64,000 nucleotides of DNA from SAR202 cluster bacterium (GTDB lineage: Bacteria > Chloroflexota > Dehalococcoidia > Lucifugimonadales > UBA2962): positions 1 to 64,000 of the forward strand of contig VFGV01000003.1 in assembly GCA_009392275.1 (NCBI GenBank), read 5' to 3'. Below are positions 23,926 to 33,967 of the stretch, one piece after another. Position 1 is the first letter of the stretch. Each line of letters starts with the position of its first letter. The notes below the pieces were generated by a model. The model searched no databases, was not told the DNA's origin, and saw only the letters and a list, made by a program, of their open reading frames with translations. The translations under genes and the position numbers were made by a program.

Positions 23926-24975
23926 TTGAAATATAGACAATTCGGAAATACTGGATTAGAAGTGTCAGCAATAACTTTTGGAGGCTGGCCTATGGGTGGG
24001 ACACAATACGGGCCCACCGATGACGATTCGACTATTCAAGCAATACATGAAGCAATAGATCATGGAATTACATGTTTTGATACAGCTGCTGCCTATGGAT
24101 TAGGACATTCTGAAAAACTAATGGGGCAGGCAATTAAAAACAAACGCCAAGACATCATTCTCGTCACCAAGGGGGGACTAACATTTGATCCAGACAAACG
24201 AAGATTATTTAGGGATAGTTCAGAAAAAGCGATCATCGAAGGTTGTGATGATAGCCTGCAAAGGTTAAATACAGACTATATAGATTTGTATTTAATTCAT
24301 TGGCCTGATCCTACGACGCCATTCGAAGAGACTATGAACGCATTAGATCACTTAAGAACGGCAGGCAAAATACGTCACATTGGTGTATCAAATTTCATGC
24401 CATCAATGATGGAAGACTCTTTAAAATATGTAGACCTAACTACAAACCAGGTCGGCTATAGTTTATTTGAAAGGCGCGTAGAAAGAGACGTCAAAGAATT
24501 TTGCGAAAATCATGATGTTGGGATAATGGCTTATGGCTCTCTAGCTCATGGAATACTAGCTGAAAAGATGAACTTAAAAACTGAATTTGTAAACTGGGAC
24601 TGGCGCTCTACAAAAAATGTATTCGGCATGCCTTTCTTTAAACCTGATTATTTTGAAAAAAACATAAACACTGTTGATGCCCTCAATGCTTTAGCAAAAG
24701 AACATAATGTCACAGTACAAGATATGGCTGTTTCTTGGCTGTTAAATAAAAAGATAGTAACGACAGCGTTAATCGGATTCCGAACTCCTTCAGAGGTGAG
24801 AAACACTATGTCAAAAATGAATTTTGAATTAGACGCGGATTTGATCGAAAAAGTTGACAAAATTTCTGAAGAAGCATACAAATTTAACGTTGCTGGCGAA
24901 GATATGTCTCCAGCAGTGGGCACATGGAATCCTTGGGATCCCAAACCAAGTAAATTTGGAACTACAAGTAAATAA
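23926..24975 (+). CDS. aldo/keto reductase
   Basis: NADPH-dependent (beta/alpha)8 reductase of 349 aa. The catalytic tetrad is visible: Asp in CFDTAAAYG with Tyr four residues later, Lys in ILVTKGG, and His in YLIHWPDP. GVSNFMPSMM and the C-terminal ALIGFRTPSEVRNTM (NADP binding) are typical. The start is TTG with AGGGA 5 nt upstream. It lies between an LLM oxidoreductase and a D-aminoacylase-like gene, all on the plus strand. Substrate unknown. Confidence 0.92.
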   Translation: MKYRQFGNTGLEVSAITFGGWPMGGTQYGPTDDDSTIQAIHEAIDHGITCFDTAAAYGLGHSEKLMGQAIKNKRQDIILVTKGGLTFDPDKRRLFRDSSEKAIIEGCDDSLQRLNTDYIDLYLIHWPDPTTPFEETMNALDHLRTAGKIRHIGVSNFMPSMMEDSLKYVDLTTNQVGYSLFERRVERDVKEFCENHDVGIMAYGSLAHGILAEKMNLKTEFVNWDWRSTKNVFGMPFFKPDYFEKNINTVDALNALAKEHNVTVQDMAVSWLLNKKIVTTALIGFRTPSEVRNTMSKMNFELDADLIEKVDKISEEAYKFNVAGEDMSPAVGTWNPWDPKPSKFGTTSK

Positions 24976-25024
24976 TCACGGGGTACATAATTTAATTTAA
25001 TAAATCCCGGCTTTGGAGAGCAAT

Positions 25025-26620
25025 ATGTTTGATCTATTGATAAAAAATGGCTTGATAATAGATGGAACAGGAAACCCTGGCTTTTTTGGGTCAGTAGGAA
25101 TAAAAGATAACACAGTAACTATCGTTAGATCTGACTCCGGTCAAAAAGCAAAAAAGACTATCGATGCAACTGATAGGGTAGTCTCGCCCGGCTTTATAGA
25201 CGTTCATGCTCACTCTGCTTTAATGATTTTGAATGACCCCGACCACTTACCAAAAGTGCATCAAGGTGTGACAACTGAACTTATCGGCATAGACGGGAAT
25301 TCATATGCACCTTTTACTAACCTAGAAGACTTGAAACGAATGATTCAAATCAACTCTGGGCTTGAAGGAACCCCAGACCTGCCCGGGTTTTGGTCTTCAG
25401 TACCTGAATACTTAGACATGTATGATCGCAAAGTATCAGTGAATATTGCGTACATTGTGGGAAATTCTCCTTTAAGAGTCGGAGCTATGGGTTGGGACCA
25501 GAGAGCTCCAACGACTAAAGAGCTGGACAAGCAGAAAGGCATACTCAAAGAAAGCATGGATGCAGGAGCAGTCGGCATGTCGACTGGACTAGATTACCCG
25601 CCTGGAAGTTATGCTGACACAGATGAATTAATTTCCCTATCGAAAGAAGTAGCCAATATGGGTGGCATATACCACACTCACGTTAGATTTCCTTTAGGCG
25701 ACGGATACCTTGACCCAAATAAAGAAGCGATAGAAATAGGGAGAAAAAGTGGAGTACCGGTTCACATCACACATTTACTACCATCAGATAATAAAGGGAA
25801 ATATAAAGGGGCAAAACCCATATTGGATCTCGTCGAAGACGCACGAGAAAAAGAAGGCATAGATGTAACGTTTGATTGCTTCCCTTATTCCCATGGCGGC
25901 ACACGATTGACATATTTCTTGCCGCAATGGACTGCGGACGGCGGACCAGAGCAAATAATGAAGTGCCTGAAAGACCCTGAGATCAGAAAAAAGATGCGAG
26001 CAGATATGGATGTCGGGTTTGCTCGTTTAGGGGGAGGTTGGGATGCAGTTATGATCACGTATTTCAAGAAACCTCATAATCAACAGTTTGAAGGCAAAAC
26101 GTTAACTCAAGCTGCTGAAATAATGAATACTGACCCGATTGAAGCTTTATTCGACCTACTACTTGATGAAGACTTACAAGTATCATTTCATGCCCAAGGT
26201 ATCGACGCTGAAACCCTTCCTTTATTTGTACAACATCCATTGCAAATGGTAGGCAGCGATGCCTTGCTATTAGGTGACTTTCCTCCTGCAATGGCATACG
26301 GCACATTCCCTGTAATAATCGCCAAATATGTACGAGAGGAAAAAAGAATGTCATTGCCAGAAGCAATTAGAAAGATGACATCCTACCCTGCTCAACGCCT
26401 TGATATACCAGACCGTGGAATACTACGTGACGGAATGCGCGGCGATGTGGTGGTCTTTGACTTTGATAATATTTCAGCGCCGGCAACTAGGTATAATCCT
26501 AAACAGTTCTCAACGGGAATAGACTATGTCATAGTTAACGGAGAAATAGTAGTTGATCACGGTAAACATACCGGAATACATGCTGGCAGAGCTTTAAAGA
26601 GATCCCAATCTGGGCCGTAA
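25025..26620 (+). CDS. N-acyl-D-amino-acid deacylase-like amidohydrolase
   Basis: Metal-dependent amidohydrolase of 531 aa of the D-aminoacylase/D-glutamate deacylase group, which removes acyl groups from N-acyl-D-amino acids. Visible features: N-terminal beta-sandwich start LLIKNGLIIDGTGNPG, metal ligands in GFIDVHAHS, the GVTTELIGIDG strand, GMSTGLDYPPGSYA, HTHVRFP, HITHLLPS, the late Asp in MVGSDALLLG, and the final RGDVVVFD. ATG 25025 is 6 nt after GGAG; an upstream TTG is less likely. Together with the DadA-like and YhfX-like genes it suggests D-amino-acid use. Confidence 0.88.
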   Translation: MFDLLIKNGLIIDGTGNPGFFGSVGIKDNTVTIVRSDSGQKAKKTIDATDRVVSPGFIDVHAHSALMILNDPDHLPKVHQGVTTELIGIDGNSYAPFTNLEDLKRMIQINSGLEGTPDLPGFWSSVPEYLDMYDRKVSVNIAYIVGNSPLRVGAMGWDQRAPTTKELDKQKGILKESMDAGAVGMSTGLDYPPGSYADTDELISLSKEVANMGGIYHTHVRFPLGDGYLDPNKEAIEIGRKSGVPVHITHLLPSDNKGKYKGAKPILDLVEDAREKEGIDVTFDCFPYSHGGTRLTYFLPQWTADGGPEQIMKCLKDPEIRKKMRADMDVGFARLGGGWDAVMITYFKKPHNQQFEGKTLTQAAEIMNTDPIEALFDLLLDEDLQVSFHAQGIDAETLPLFVQHPLQMVGSDALLLGDFPPAMAYGTFPVIIAKYVREEKRMSLPEAIRKMTSYPAQRLDIPDRGILRDGMRGDVVVFDFDNISAPATRYNPKQFSTGIDYVIVNGEIVVDHGKHTGIHAGRALKRSQSGP

Positions 26621-26627
26621 TAGTTCT

Positions 26628-27623
26628 TTAGTGTTTATGCCCAAAAACAACTGTAGGGTTGAGTTTCTCGGCCACATTAACAAAGTCATTTAGCCTCGGT
26701 AATAGCAAGGGACTCTGAACCCCTGCATCAATATATTCGTTAATACGTTTTACACAGTGAGTCTGGTCGCCTATCACATAATATTGATCTACCATATCAT
26801 CAGTAATCATCTTATAAATTTCTGCCATATTTTGGTCGTAAACAAATTGCCTCAACTTAGATAGATATTCAGTAGAATTTAATTTACTTATTAGTAGTTC
26901 ACCGACAAACTTTTCACTTAGTATACGAGCTATTCGATATTTACATTCATTAATCAAAGAATCTGACACTTCGTCGGTTAGTCGTATAGGTAACATACAG
27001 GTTATATTAAATAATTTTGGATCCCTATCATTTTTATCTAAAGCAACGTTTATGATATCTAACGCGCGCCCTATATACGATATTGGCGAATAAGTATTCA
27101 GTATGACTCCATCTGCTTCCTTAGAAGCAAGTTTTATAGCTGTAGGCCCTATTGCAGCCATATAAATAGGCAATGAATTCTGAACAGGACTCACTGACAA
27201 ATTTATTGACTTCAAATCTTCTCTAATAACATGAGATTTAGATCTGAGCATCTCTCGAATCGCAATCATTCCATGGTTGAGTTTTAGTAATGAATTTTCG
27301 TAATCCAGTCCTAAAATACCAGTGATTAATCGTTTATCACTTCTGCCTAAACCTAAAATAAATCTGCCACCACTTAATCTATCTAAAGTTGCTGCTCCCA
27401 TGGCAATAAGGCTTGGAGATCTTGTAAACGGATTGATCACTCCCACACCCAAGTTAATATTATTGGTCGCAGCGGCCAAAAAACCTAGAAGTGAAAGTGT
27501 TTCCTCATGAAAATATCTCTCTGTTACCCACAACGAATTAAAACCAGACATTTCAGCAACACGTGCATATTTATTTAACTCAAAGCCTGACTGGATTCCA
27601 TGATGTAATACTAAACCTATCAG
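26628..27623 (-). CDS. LLM-class flavin-dependent oxidoreductase with probable CTG start
   Basis: Second luciferase-like oxidoreductase. The first conventional start (Met at 27551) would remove the first barrel strand. The frame upstream encodes IGLVLHHGIQSGFELNKYARVAEMSGF, a normal LLM N-terminus, but contains no ATG, GTG or TTG before the stop. A CTG at 27623-27621 overlaps the TGA of the preceding zinc-ribbon gene as CTGA, with GAGGA 6 nt upstream, so start by translational coupling is likely. This gives 331 aa, normal for the family. Motifs RLSGGRFILGLGRSD and LPIYMAAIGPTAIKLA are typical. Substrate and cofactor (FMN or F420) unknown. Confidence 0.85.
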   Translation of the reverse strand: MIGLVLHHGIQSGFELNKYARVAEMSGFNSLWVTERYFHEETLSLLGFLAAATNNINLGVGVINPFTRSPSLIAMGAATLDRLSGGRFILGLGRSDKRLITGILGLDYENSLLKLNHGMIAIREMLRSKSHVIREDLKSINLSVSPVQNSLPIYMAAIGPTAIKLASKEADGVILNTYSPISYIGRALDIINVALDKNDRDPKLFNITCMLPIRLTDEVSDSLINECKYRIARILSEKFVGELLISKLNSTEYLSKLRQFVYDQNMAEIYKMITDDMVDQYYVIGDQTHCVKRINEYIDAGVQSPLLLPRLNDFVNVAEKLNPTVVFGHKH

Positions 27624-27808
27624 TTTTCTTCCTCACAGTTTAAGTTTTTTAATAAATTATGTGCCCACTGCATATACAAATCATCTAAGTCACATCCGCA
27701 ATGCGGGCAGTCGATGTCACCAAACCTGATTCTAGTATCACAATCATTACAAAACTTAGATTCGCTGAAGAAGGCTAGTACTTTTGACATATTTGATTGA
27801 TTATTCAT
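27620..27808 (-). CDS. small zinc-ribbon protein
   Basis: A 62-aa protein with two CxxC knuckles, CNDC and CPHC (followed by Gly and another Cys), which together should bind one zinc. The acidic C-terminus ends CEEEN. Its last 4 nt overlap the following LLM gene (CTGA). No strong ribosome binding site is seen; a second Met at residue 7 could be the start. It resembles double-zinc-ribbon leaders in other bacteria, but the function is unknown. Confidence 0.72.
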   Translation of the reverse strand: MNNQSNMSKVLAFFSESKFCNDCDTRIRFGDIDCPHCGCDLDDLYMQWAHNLLKNLNCEEEN

Positions 27809-27846
27809 ATCATTAAATTTAGCTCTTTGAAGTCTCTAATAAACCA

Positions 27847-28530
27847 TTAGCCAATTAGCTCTACACCAATTAACCTACCGATTCCAAATGTCACTGCAGC
27901 TGCTGCCGAACCAATCAATAGCATTCTAATGCTACCTATTATCATCGACCGACCTGAAACTAATGCCACTATCCCTCCAACCAAAATTAATGCAATTGCA
28001 CTCAATACCAAACTTGAAATAAAAGATTGTGATCCAAGTCCAATTATATATGGCAATAAAGGAACTATGGCCCCTGCCACAAAACTGAAAAACGATGATA
28101 GAGCAGCTTTATATGGCGATCCTAGCTGTCCGCTGGATAAACCTAATTTATCCAAAACAATAGTTTCTAGCACATAATCAGGATTACGCATCATGTGACC
28201 CGACAACCTATCCGCTTCTACTAAAGACACCCCTTTGTCCACGTAAAATTTGGTTAGATAACTTTTACCTTCATCAGCACTTGATAATATATTTTGTCTA
28301 ACCTTAGAGATTTGATTTTCATAAATTTCTCGTTGAGAACGCATCGATATGTATTCTCCAGCAGCCATAGAAAAAGCTCCAGCCAGTAACCCGGCAAATC
28401 CCGCAATAGTGACTATCTCAGAACTAACAGTACTACCTGCAACTCCCATAACAAGACTAAAGTTTGATACTAAACCATCATTTAAAGCTAATACTGCTGC
28501 TCGTATAGCACCTTCATCTTTATTAAACAT
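27847..28530 (-). CDS. VIT1/CCC1-family transporter
   Basis: Membrane protein of 227 aa from the VIT1/CCC1 family, which moves Fe2+ or Mn2+ across membranes. The N-terminal LALNDGLVSNFSLVMGVAG and the GAFSMAAGEYISMRSQREIYE segment (metal-gating region) are diagnostic; three more helices follow the cytoplasmic loop. It likely exports or detoxifies iron or manganese. There is no ferritin-like domain attached. It starts 18 nt after the nfo stop on the minus strand and is probably cotranscribed. Confidence 0.9.
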   Translation of the reverse strand: MFNKDEGAIRAAVLALNDGLVSNFSLVMGVAGSTVSSEIVTIAGFAGLLAGAFSMAAGEYISMRSQREIYENQISKVRQNILSSADEGKSYLTKFYVDKGVSLVEADRLSGHMMRNPDYVLETIVLDKLGLSSGQLGSPYKAALSSFFSFVAGAIVPLLPYIIGLGSQSFISSLVLSAIALILVGGIVALVSGRSMIIGSIRMLLIGSAAAAVTFGIGRLIGVELIG

Positions 28531-28548
28531 AAGTCACTGAATTATTTA

Positions 28549-29385
28549 CTATTTACAGTTCTCCCTGATACCTTTTAATCGATTTATGTTTGCAAGATCA
28601 GGTCCATTACCCTGAATGCCTGGCACCTCGAGTATAAAAGGGATTTCTTTGAACAATTCATGGCTCAAAATGTTACGAAAACCATTATCACCGATATATC
28701 CATGACCTATATTTTCATGCCTGTCCTTACCCGAACCCAGATCAGTTTTTGAGTCGTTTGCATGCACAGCAACCAGACGACCTGTTCCTATTTCATTCTC
28801 AAACTCTTCTGCAAATACATCAAGAATTTCCGGTTTACTAATGTCATAACCTGATGCAATCGCGTGCTGAGTATCGATACACACCTTTAATCTAGGATTT
28901 TCTACTCTCGATATTAATTGACCGATCTCAGATAAATTTGATCCTATTTGCCCTCCGGCACCTGCACTATTTTCTATTATAAGTAGCGAATCTTCCGGTG
29001 TCTTATCTAGTACAGTCTCTAAACAGTTCAATGCTTGATCTAAAATAGCTTCAAAACCTGCACCTTTGTGACTGCCACAATGAAATATTACACCGTTTGC
29101 ATTAAGTTGGTGGGCAGCGTTCATATGTTCAATTAATGATTTAACAGACTTTTCCAATAAGTCGGCGTCACCTCCTAAATTAACTAGATAGCTTCCATGA
29201 AGAAAAACGGGTATGTTATTTATTTCTTTCAGGAATTTATCTACCGAATCCGACTTCTGTGATTTAAATGCCCATGCCCGTGGCGACGACGCAAATATTT
29301 GTATGCACTCAGCCTCTATTGCCATAGCGTTAGTGACTGCGTTGTGCACACCTCCAGAAGTGGATACATGTGCTCCGATCTTCAT
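28549..29385 (-). CDS. nfo: deoxyribonuclease IV (AP endonuclease, Nfo)
   Basis: Zinc-dependent apurinic/apyrimidinic endonuclease for base-excision repair. The 278 aa follow EndoIV throughout: GAHVSTSGGV, FLHGSYLVNLG, the FHCGSHKGAG strand, ENSAGAGGQIGS, CIDTQHAIASGYD and VHANDSKTDLGSGKDRHENIGHG, which provide the His/Glu/Asp ligands of the trinuclear zinc site. GAGGAG is 7 nt before ATG. It is part of the long minus-strand run after secF. Confidence 0.96.
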   Translation of the reverse strand: MKIGAHVSTSGGVHNAVTNAMAIEAECIQIFASSPRAWAFKSQKSDSVDKFLKEINNIPVFLHGSYLVNLGGDADLLEKSVKSLIEHMNAAHQLNANGVIFHCGSHKGAGFEAILDQALNCLETVLDKTPEDSLLIIENSAGAGGQIGSNLSEIGQLISRVENPRLKVCIDTQHAIASGYDISKPEILDVFAEEFENEIGTGRLVAVHANDSKTDLGSGKDRHENIGHGYIGDNGFRNILSHELFKEIPFILEVPGIQGNGPDLANINRLKGIRENCK

Positions 29386-29497
29386 AAATTACTCCTCAAG
29401 AAACGTAGGATAGTAGCCTTCCGATTTTAAACTGAAATGAATAAAAGTAACAAAGAGCAGAAGTTTTTAGTGAAGCAAATTGAAAATATTTGTAAAC

Positions 29498-30427
29498 TTA
29501 TTCCGAAGCAGGCAATCTACGCTTAGTTATTCTAGAGAACATTCTAGGAAAATCTTGTTTCTCCCATGCAACAACAATTTGTGTAGCTACAGCAATAGAA
29601 CTGTATGTGCCAACTAGTACGCCAATAATTAAGACCAAAAGGAAGGACTTTAACGTTGGTCCTCCAAACAGCATTAATGCCAGCAAAGTCAACAATAGAG
29701 TCAGGCTTGTATTTATTGATCTACCGATTGTCTCTCCGATACTTAAATCAACATTAGCTTCTAAAGATCGATTAGGTGCGGATATAATATTTTCTCTCAC
29801 TCTATCAAAAACAACGATAGTGTCGTTAACGCTATACCCAATTACAGTTAGTAACGCAATTAAGAACATGGTATTAACTTCAACGTCTGCTACATAACCC
29901 AATATTGCAAAGATACCAATTATCACTCCTGCATCATGTAAAAGAGCGATTATTGCAGCAGCGCCGTACCTGAATGGCTTCGGAATATTTCGAAATGCCC
30001 ACCATACATAAAAGAATATTCCAATAGCTGCTGCAAACAGAGCCCAAAAAGCTGCAATGATAGTTTCCTGCGCAACCAGCGGGGAAACTATATCAAATGA
30101 TAAAACATCGTAACCATTAGGAGATAAATCGGACTCTAAATATGAGAGTAAATCATCTTTTTCTGTCTCATTTAATTCTTTGGTTCGGATAAAAAATGTA
30201 TTTTCACCAAAGTTTTGTACAGTCGCGTCAGAAATATCCATAGATTCTAGCGATGTTCTAATAGACTGTTGATCTGTTATATCGGCAAATTTCACAGTCA
30301 TTGTACTGCCACCGGTAAAATCAATACCTGGATTAAGGCCAGGCGCGATGATCAAAAACACAATGCCAGGAATTAATAATATAGCGGAGATTAAAAAACA
30401 CCATCCTCTTTTTGCAGCTATATTCAA
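29498..30427 (-). CDS. secF: protein translocase subunit SecF
   Basis: Membrane partner of SecD that uses the proton gradient to help Sec export. 309 aa with six membrane helices; N-terminal GIDFTGGS is the SecF/RND motif, and the helix-4 region GYSVNDTIVVFDRVREN is diagnostic. The periplasmic P1 domain lies between helices 1 and 2. It follows secD after 18 nt, as in most bacteria. AGGAGACATG forms the start context. Confidence 0.97.
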   Translation of the reverse strand: MNIAAKRGWCFLISAILLIPGIVFLIIAPGLNPGIDFTGGSTMTVKFADITDQQSIRTSLESMDISDATVQNFGENTFFIRTKELNETEKDDLLSYLESDLSPNGYDVLSFDIVSPLVAQETIIAAFWALFAAAIGIFFYVWWAFRNIPKPFRYGAAAIIALLHDAGVIIGIFAILGYVADVEVNTMFLIALLTVIGYSVNDTIVVFDRVRENIISAPNRSLEANVDLSIGETIGRSINTSLTLLLTLLALMLFGGPTLKSFLLVLIIGVLVGTYSSIAVATQIVVAWEKQDFPRMFSRITKRRLPASE

Positions 30428-30445
30428 ATCATGTCTCCTTCGAAT

Positions 30446-32356
30446 TTAATCATTGCTCTTCGGCAAAAATTTCTTGCCTACTGGTACGAACCAGTCCGTC
30501 CTGCGAGATATTGCTAAAGTAGCAACCAATCTCAAAAATGTCCTGCTAATTGTGATTGCAGAAAACATGCTTATCAAAACTCCAATTGCTAGTGTCGCAG
30601 CAAATCCTTGAACTATTGAGGCGCCTAAAGTGTCTGCAAACCAAAATAAGATAATACAAGTAATCAAAGTGGATACATTTCCATCTCTAATAGCAGGCCA
30701 GGCCCTATTGAAGCCTACATTTATTGAGGTTAATAGGGTGCGACCAGACCGCAATTCGTCTTTCATGCGCTCAAAAATCAAAATATTAGCGTCAACCGCC
30801 ATGCCGACCGATAATATTGCAGCTGCAACACCTGACAAAGTCAGGGTTACAGGAATCAATTTAAACACAGTAATTAAAAAGCTTGCATAGAGTATTAAAG
30901 CAATACCAGCTATCAAGCCGGGAACCCGATAATACAAAATCATGAAAATAATAACTAACAATAAACCTATTGAACCCGCAACTACGCTTTTCTTTAATGA
31001 ATCTGCGCCCAATATTGCATCCACATCCCTCTCTTGTATTAATTCAATAGGTATAGGCAATCTTCCTGCTTCAAGCAATTGCGCTATATCTCTTACTCTA
31101 TCAGGGGTGAAATCACGACCTTCTATATAGGCTGATCCTCCCGTAATCACCTGATTGACTCCTGGAGCAATTAACTCTTCTTCATCTAAGAAAATAGCCA
31201 ATCTATCATCCGTATTTAGGAGGTCCCTGGTCAATTCGCCGAATCTTTTAGCTCCTTGAGCATTAAATTCTATGTTTACAATAGGTGCCCCAGTAGTCTG
31301 ATGTGTGCCAGCATATGCTCTAGACAGATCGTCTCCAGTTAATCCCACGTCTTCATCAATGGCACCTATTATTTCAACCAGATCAAATCCAATTTGAGGT
31401 CCAAATAATTCATTAGTTTTATCAATTGAGGGAGCTATGGGTTGGCCAATACCAGTGATCAATGCCATAGCGAACATGTTAGTTTCTGGTACACGCGCCA
31501 CTAATTGGAGCGGCAACTCAACGGTTCTAATTTCGTTCCCTCCACTTATCGATACTTGCAATCTATTTACTGTATATTGACTCTTAAGACCTGAAGCATA
31601 AGCCAATGTTGATTCAATCATTCTTTGAATGACTGAATCTAATGTTTCCGCTGCTTTATCATCAAGTTCGATGACTAGAAAAGATATTTCTTGAAAATTA
31701 TCGTTTTCTGAAGGCTCAGAGTCAGGCTCCATTGTACTTTGAACATCATCATTCACCACGGTGTCGGCAGTTGAAGTGGCTACAATTTGCTCCATTTCGG
31801 TCGATGATGTGGGAAGATCGGCCAAAGGGTTGTCTGCAATTTCTATCACTTCACCGGCTTCATCAATTACTGACTCGGGAAATTGTCCAATGTATGAATC
31901 AACAATAGAAGATGAATTTAACTCCACAGGAACCGAAACATCTACTTGTCGGTGCTTGAATTCCAATCGCGCCGTTTCGCCAATTATAGTCTTTGCTCTA
32001 GCAGGATCTGAAACACCTGGTAATTGAACTAACAAGCGATCCTCACCCAATAATTGGATCACCGGTTCTCCCAATCCTGTTTCATTAACCCTTCGATCAA
32101 TAATTCTTCTCAAAGAATCCATTTGATCTTCAGTTGGCTGTATCTTCTCACCTAACGCATCTTCTAAACTAGCTTGGTATACAAGGTGACTACCTCCTTG
32201 TAAGTCCAGGCCGAGTTGCAGTCCGAGTGGGTTATCGCTTACTCTTTCGAATCCACCTAATCTTATGTTTTGAAAACCAAGTGTTAGGCCAGAAATTACT
32301 ATTAACGCTGTTATAACTAAAATTGTTACGAAATATCTACGCAACGAATTCTCCAA
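30446..32356 (-). CDS. secD: protein translocase subunit SecD
   Basis: RND-type Sec accessory subunit, 636 aa. Features in order: N-terminal membrane helix, LGLQLGLDLQGGSHLVYQ, the P1 base with RRVNETGLGEP, a Ser/Thr/Glu-rich insert (about residues 175-225) with no conserved pattern, the P1 head, then five C-terminal helices with AVDANILIFERMKDE. The acidic low-complexity insert in the periplasmic domain makes it longer than many homologues. Order def, cca, secD, secF suggests cotranscription. Confidence 0.97.
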   Translation of the reverse strand: MENSLRRYFVTILVITALIVISGLTLGFQNIRLGGFERVSDNPLGLQLGLDLQGGSHLVYQASLEDALGEKIQPTEDQMDSLRRIIDRRVNETGLGEPVIQLLGEDRLLVQLPGVSDPARAKTIIGETARLEFKHRQVDVSVPVELNSSSIVDSYIGQFPESVIDEAGEVIEIADNPLADLPTSSTEMEQIVATSTADTVVNDDVQSTMEPDSEPSENDNFQEISFLVIELDDKAAETLDSVIQRMIESTLAYASGLKSQYTVNRLQVSISGGNEIRTVELPLQLVARVPETNMFAMALITGIGQPIAPSIDKTNELFGPQIGFDLVEIIGAIDEDVGLTGDDLSRAYAGTHQTTGAPIVNIEFNAQGAKRFGELTRDLLNTDDRLAIFLDEEELIAPGVNQVITGGSAYIEGRDFTPDRVRDIAQLLEAGRLPIPIELIQERDVDAILGADSLKKSVVAGSIGLLLVIIFMILYYRVPGLIAGIALILYASFLITVFKLIPVTLTLSGVAAAILSVGMAVDANILIFERMKDELRSGRTLLTSINVGFNRAWPAIRDGNVSTLITCIILFWFADTLGASIVQGFAATLAIGVLISMFSAITISRTFLRLVATLAISRRTDWFVPVGKKFLPKSND

Positions 32357-32380
32357 TCTATTTGTTTTAAACTATAAATT

Positions 32381-33877
32381 TTACTTACTATCATTCTTTA
32401 TTAATGTCCTCGCAAAATCTATAGCTTCTCTGCGAGTATTGATCTCTCCTGCCGCATAAGATTCTCCAATCAAATCAATAAGTTTACCAACAACAGGGCC
32501 AGGCTCTAAACCCAATTCAGACATTAAATCATATCCGTTTACTATTCGAAGATACATATCTGGATCATCTTTTTGCTTATTATTTAAAATTACAGATGCC
32601 ACTTTGCAATGGCGTTCCCAGTCGGACAAGTCAAAACTGGATTCTAATATCTTATCTCCTTTTGCAGCCATGTAATCAGATAGATTCAGGTAAATAGTAT
32701 CAATAGATACATCTTTTAAGTCTCGATAATACCGATAAATTGCTTTCTTCGATGGCATCAAACCCTTAGGAGCCAACTGACTTGGTCTCAGGTGATGCTT
32801 AACTATATCACTTACATATTCGGAAGCTTTTTTACTGAACCTCAACCGATCCATTATAGCCTGTGAAGTTTCTGCACCCAAGTTCCCATGTCCTAAAAAT
32901 CGTATTCTGCCATTATTTTCAATCGTTTTAGTTTGTGGCTTAGCTATATCATGTAACAAAGCCGCAAGCTTAAGAAAGGTCGACCTGGACGCGCCATCAG
33001 CCAAATTTTGCTGGAAAAAAGTGTCCCATTTATCGAATCGCGGAACCAATTTGACTGCCGGGCTATCTGTACTATCACTTAAAATCAATTCCAGCATTCC
33101 AGGAGTTTCTACAGAGTGTCTAAACACATCGTAAAAATGTTCATTAGGCTGTGAAATGCCTTTACAGCTATCTAGTTCTGGAATTATTACTGAAAGTAAA
33201 TTCAAACTATCCAATTTGTATAAAGAAGAAGATATATTAGGAGAGGCTAAAATTTTTAACAATTCGTCACGAATACGCTCATTAGAAACATTTGATAGTA
33301 AACCACTATGCTTTTTTATCCACTCCTCCGTATTATGATCGATTACAAACCCTAGTTGCACTGAAAGTCTAATCCCTCTCAACATTCTTATTGGATCAGA
33401 TTTAAATGCCCCTTCAGATGTGGCTCTTATCAAGCTATTTTGGAGATCAATAAATCCATTGGTTGGGTCAATAAGTTTTGATTTAGTATCGCTTTCTAAT
33501 TGAGTTAAACTGACCGCTATTGCATCAATAGTAAAATCTCTTTCGATCAGATTGTTTTCAATAGGTTTTGAATTATCAATATGGGTAATATCTACGGTCA
33601 AATTATTGTTTTCAAAAACAATTCGGTCGATATTACGTCCAGCATCAAGTGATATGCGTTTACCTTTAAGCGCCTCGGCCAATCGTGAACTTACGTGGGT
33701 ATCTGGCGACATAACTATAACGTCTAAGTCTTGAGTAAAACGATTTAGGCAGGCATCCCTGACCGCACCCCCAACTAAATAAGCTTGTATTCCATGCGTA
33801 ATAAAAAAGCGTTTTATATCTAAAACGTTACTACCAAAACTGGATGTTGATATATATATTTCTCTTAAGTTATTCAT
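32381..33877 (-). CDS. cca: CCA tRNA nucleotidyltransferase / poly(A) polymerase family with HD domain
   Basis: Class II nucleotidyltransferase that builds or repairs the 3' CCA of tRNAs. LVGGAVRD and the catalytic DLDV lie in the first 60 residues, followed by IERDFTIDAIAVSL and DPIRMLRGIRLSVQLGF; the HD domain (LLHDIAKP with FLGHGNLGAE) is at about residues 310-345. 498 aa. A poly(A)-polymerase role cannot be excluded. It is needed here at least for tRNA-Ser, which has no encoded CCA. It lies between def and secD. Confidence 0.93.
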   Translation of the reverse strand: MNNLREIYISTSSFGSNVLDIKRFFITHGIQAYLVGGAVRDACLNRFTQDLDVIVMSPDTHVSSRLAEALKGKRISLDAGRNIDRIVFENNNLTVDITHIDNSKPIENNLIERDFTIDAIAVSLTQLESDTKSKLIDPTNGFIDLQNSLIRATSEGAFKSDPIRMLRGIRLSVQLGFVIDHNTEEWIKKHSGLLSNVSNERIRDELLKILASPNISSSLYKLDSLNLLSVIIPELDSCKGISQPNEHFYDVFRHSVETPGMLELILSDSTDSPAVKLVPRFDKWDTFFQQNLADGASRSTFLKLAALLHDIAKPQTKTIENNGRIRFLGHGNLGAETSQAIMDRLRFSKKASEYVSDIVKHHLRPSQLAPKGLMPSKKAIYRYYRDLKDVSIDTIYLNLSDYMAAKGDKILESSFDLSDWERHCKVASVILNNKQKDDPDMYLRIVNGYDLMSELGLEPGPVVGKLIDLIGESYAAGEINTRREAIDFARTLIKNDSK

Positions 33878-33967
33878 TATCTATATTTAGGGAGGTTTTT
33901 AATGAAGTAATTATATTGACCTAAGGCACACCGAACTCAAATTAATCCAGTATCCAGATGTGTGTAT

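Noticed and set aside
33890-33909. AGGGAGG followed by ATG AAG TAA on the plus strand (minimal start-stop peptide)
   Set aside because: No gene follows on the plus strand; it lies upstream of cca, which is read on the minus strand, so chance is most likely.
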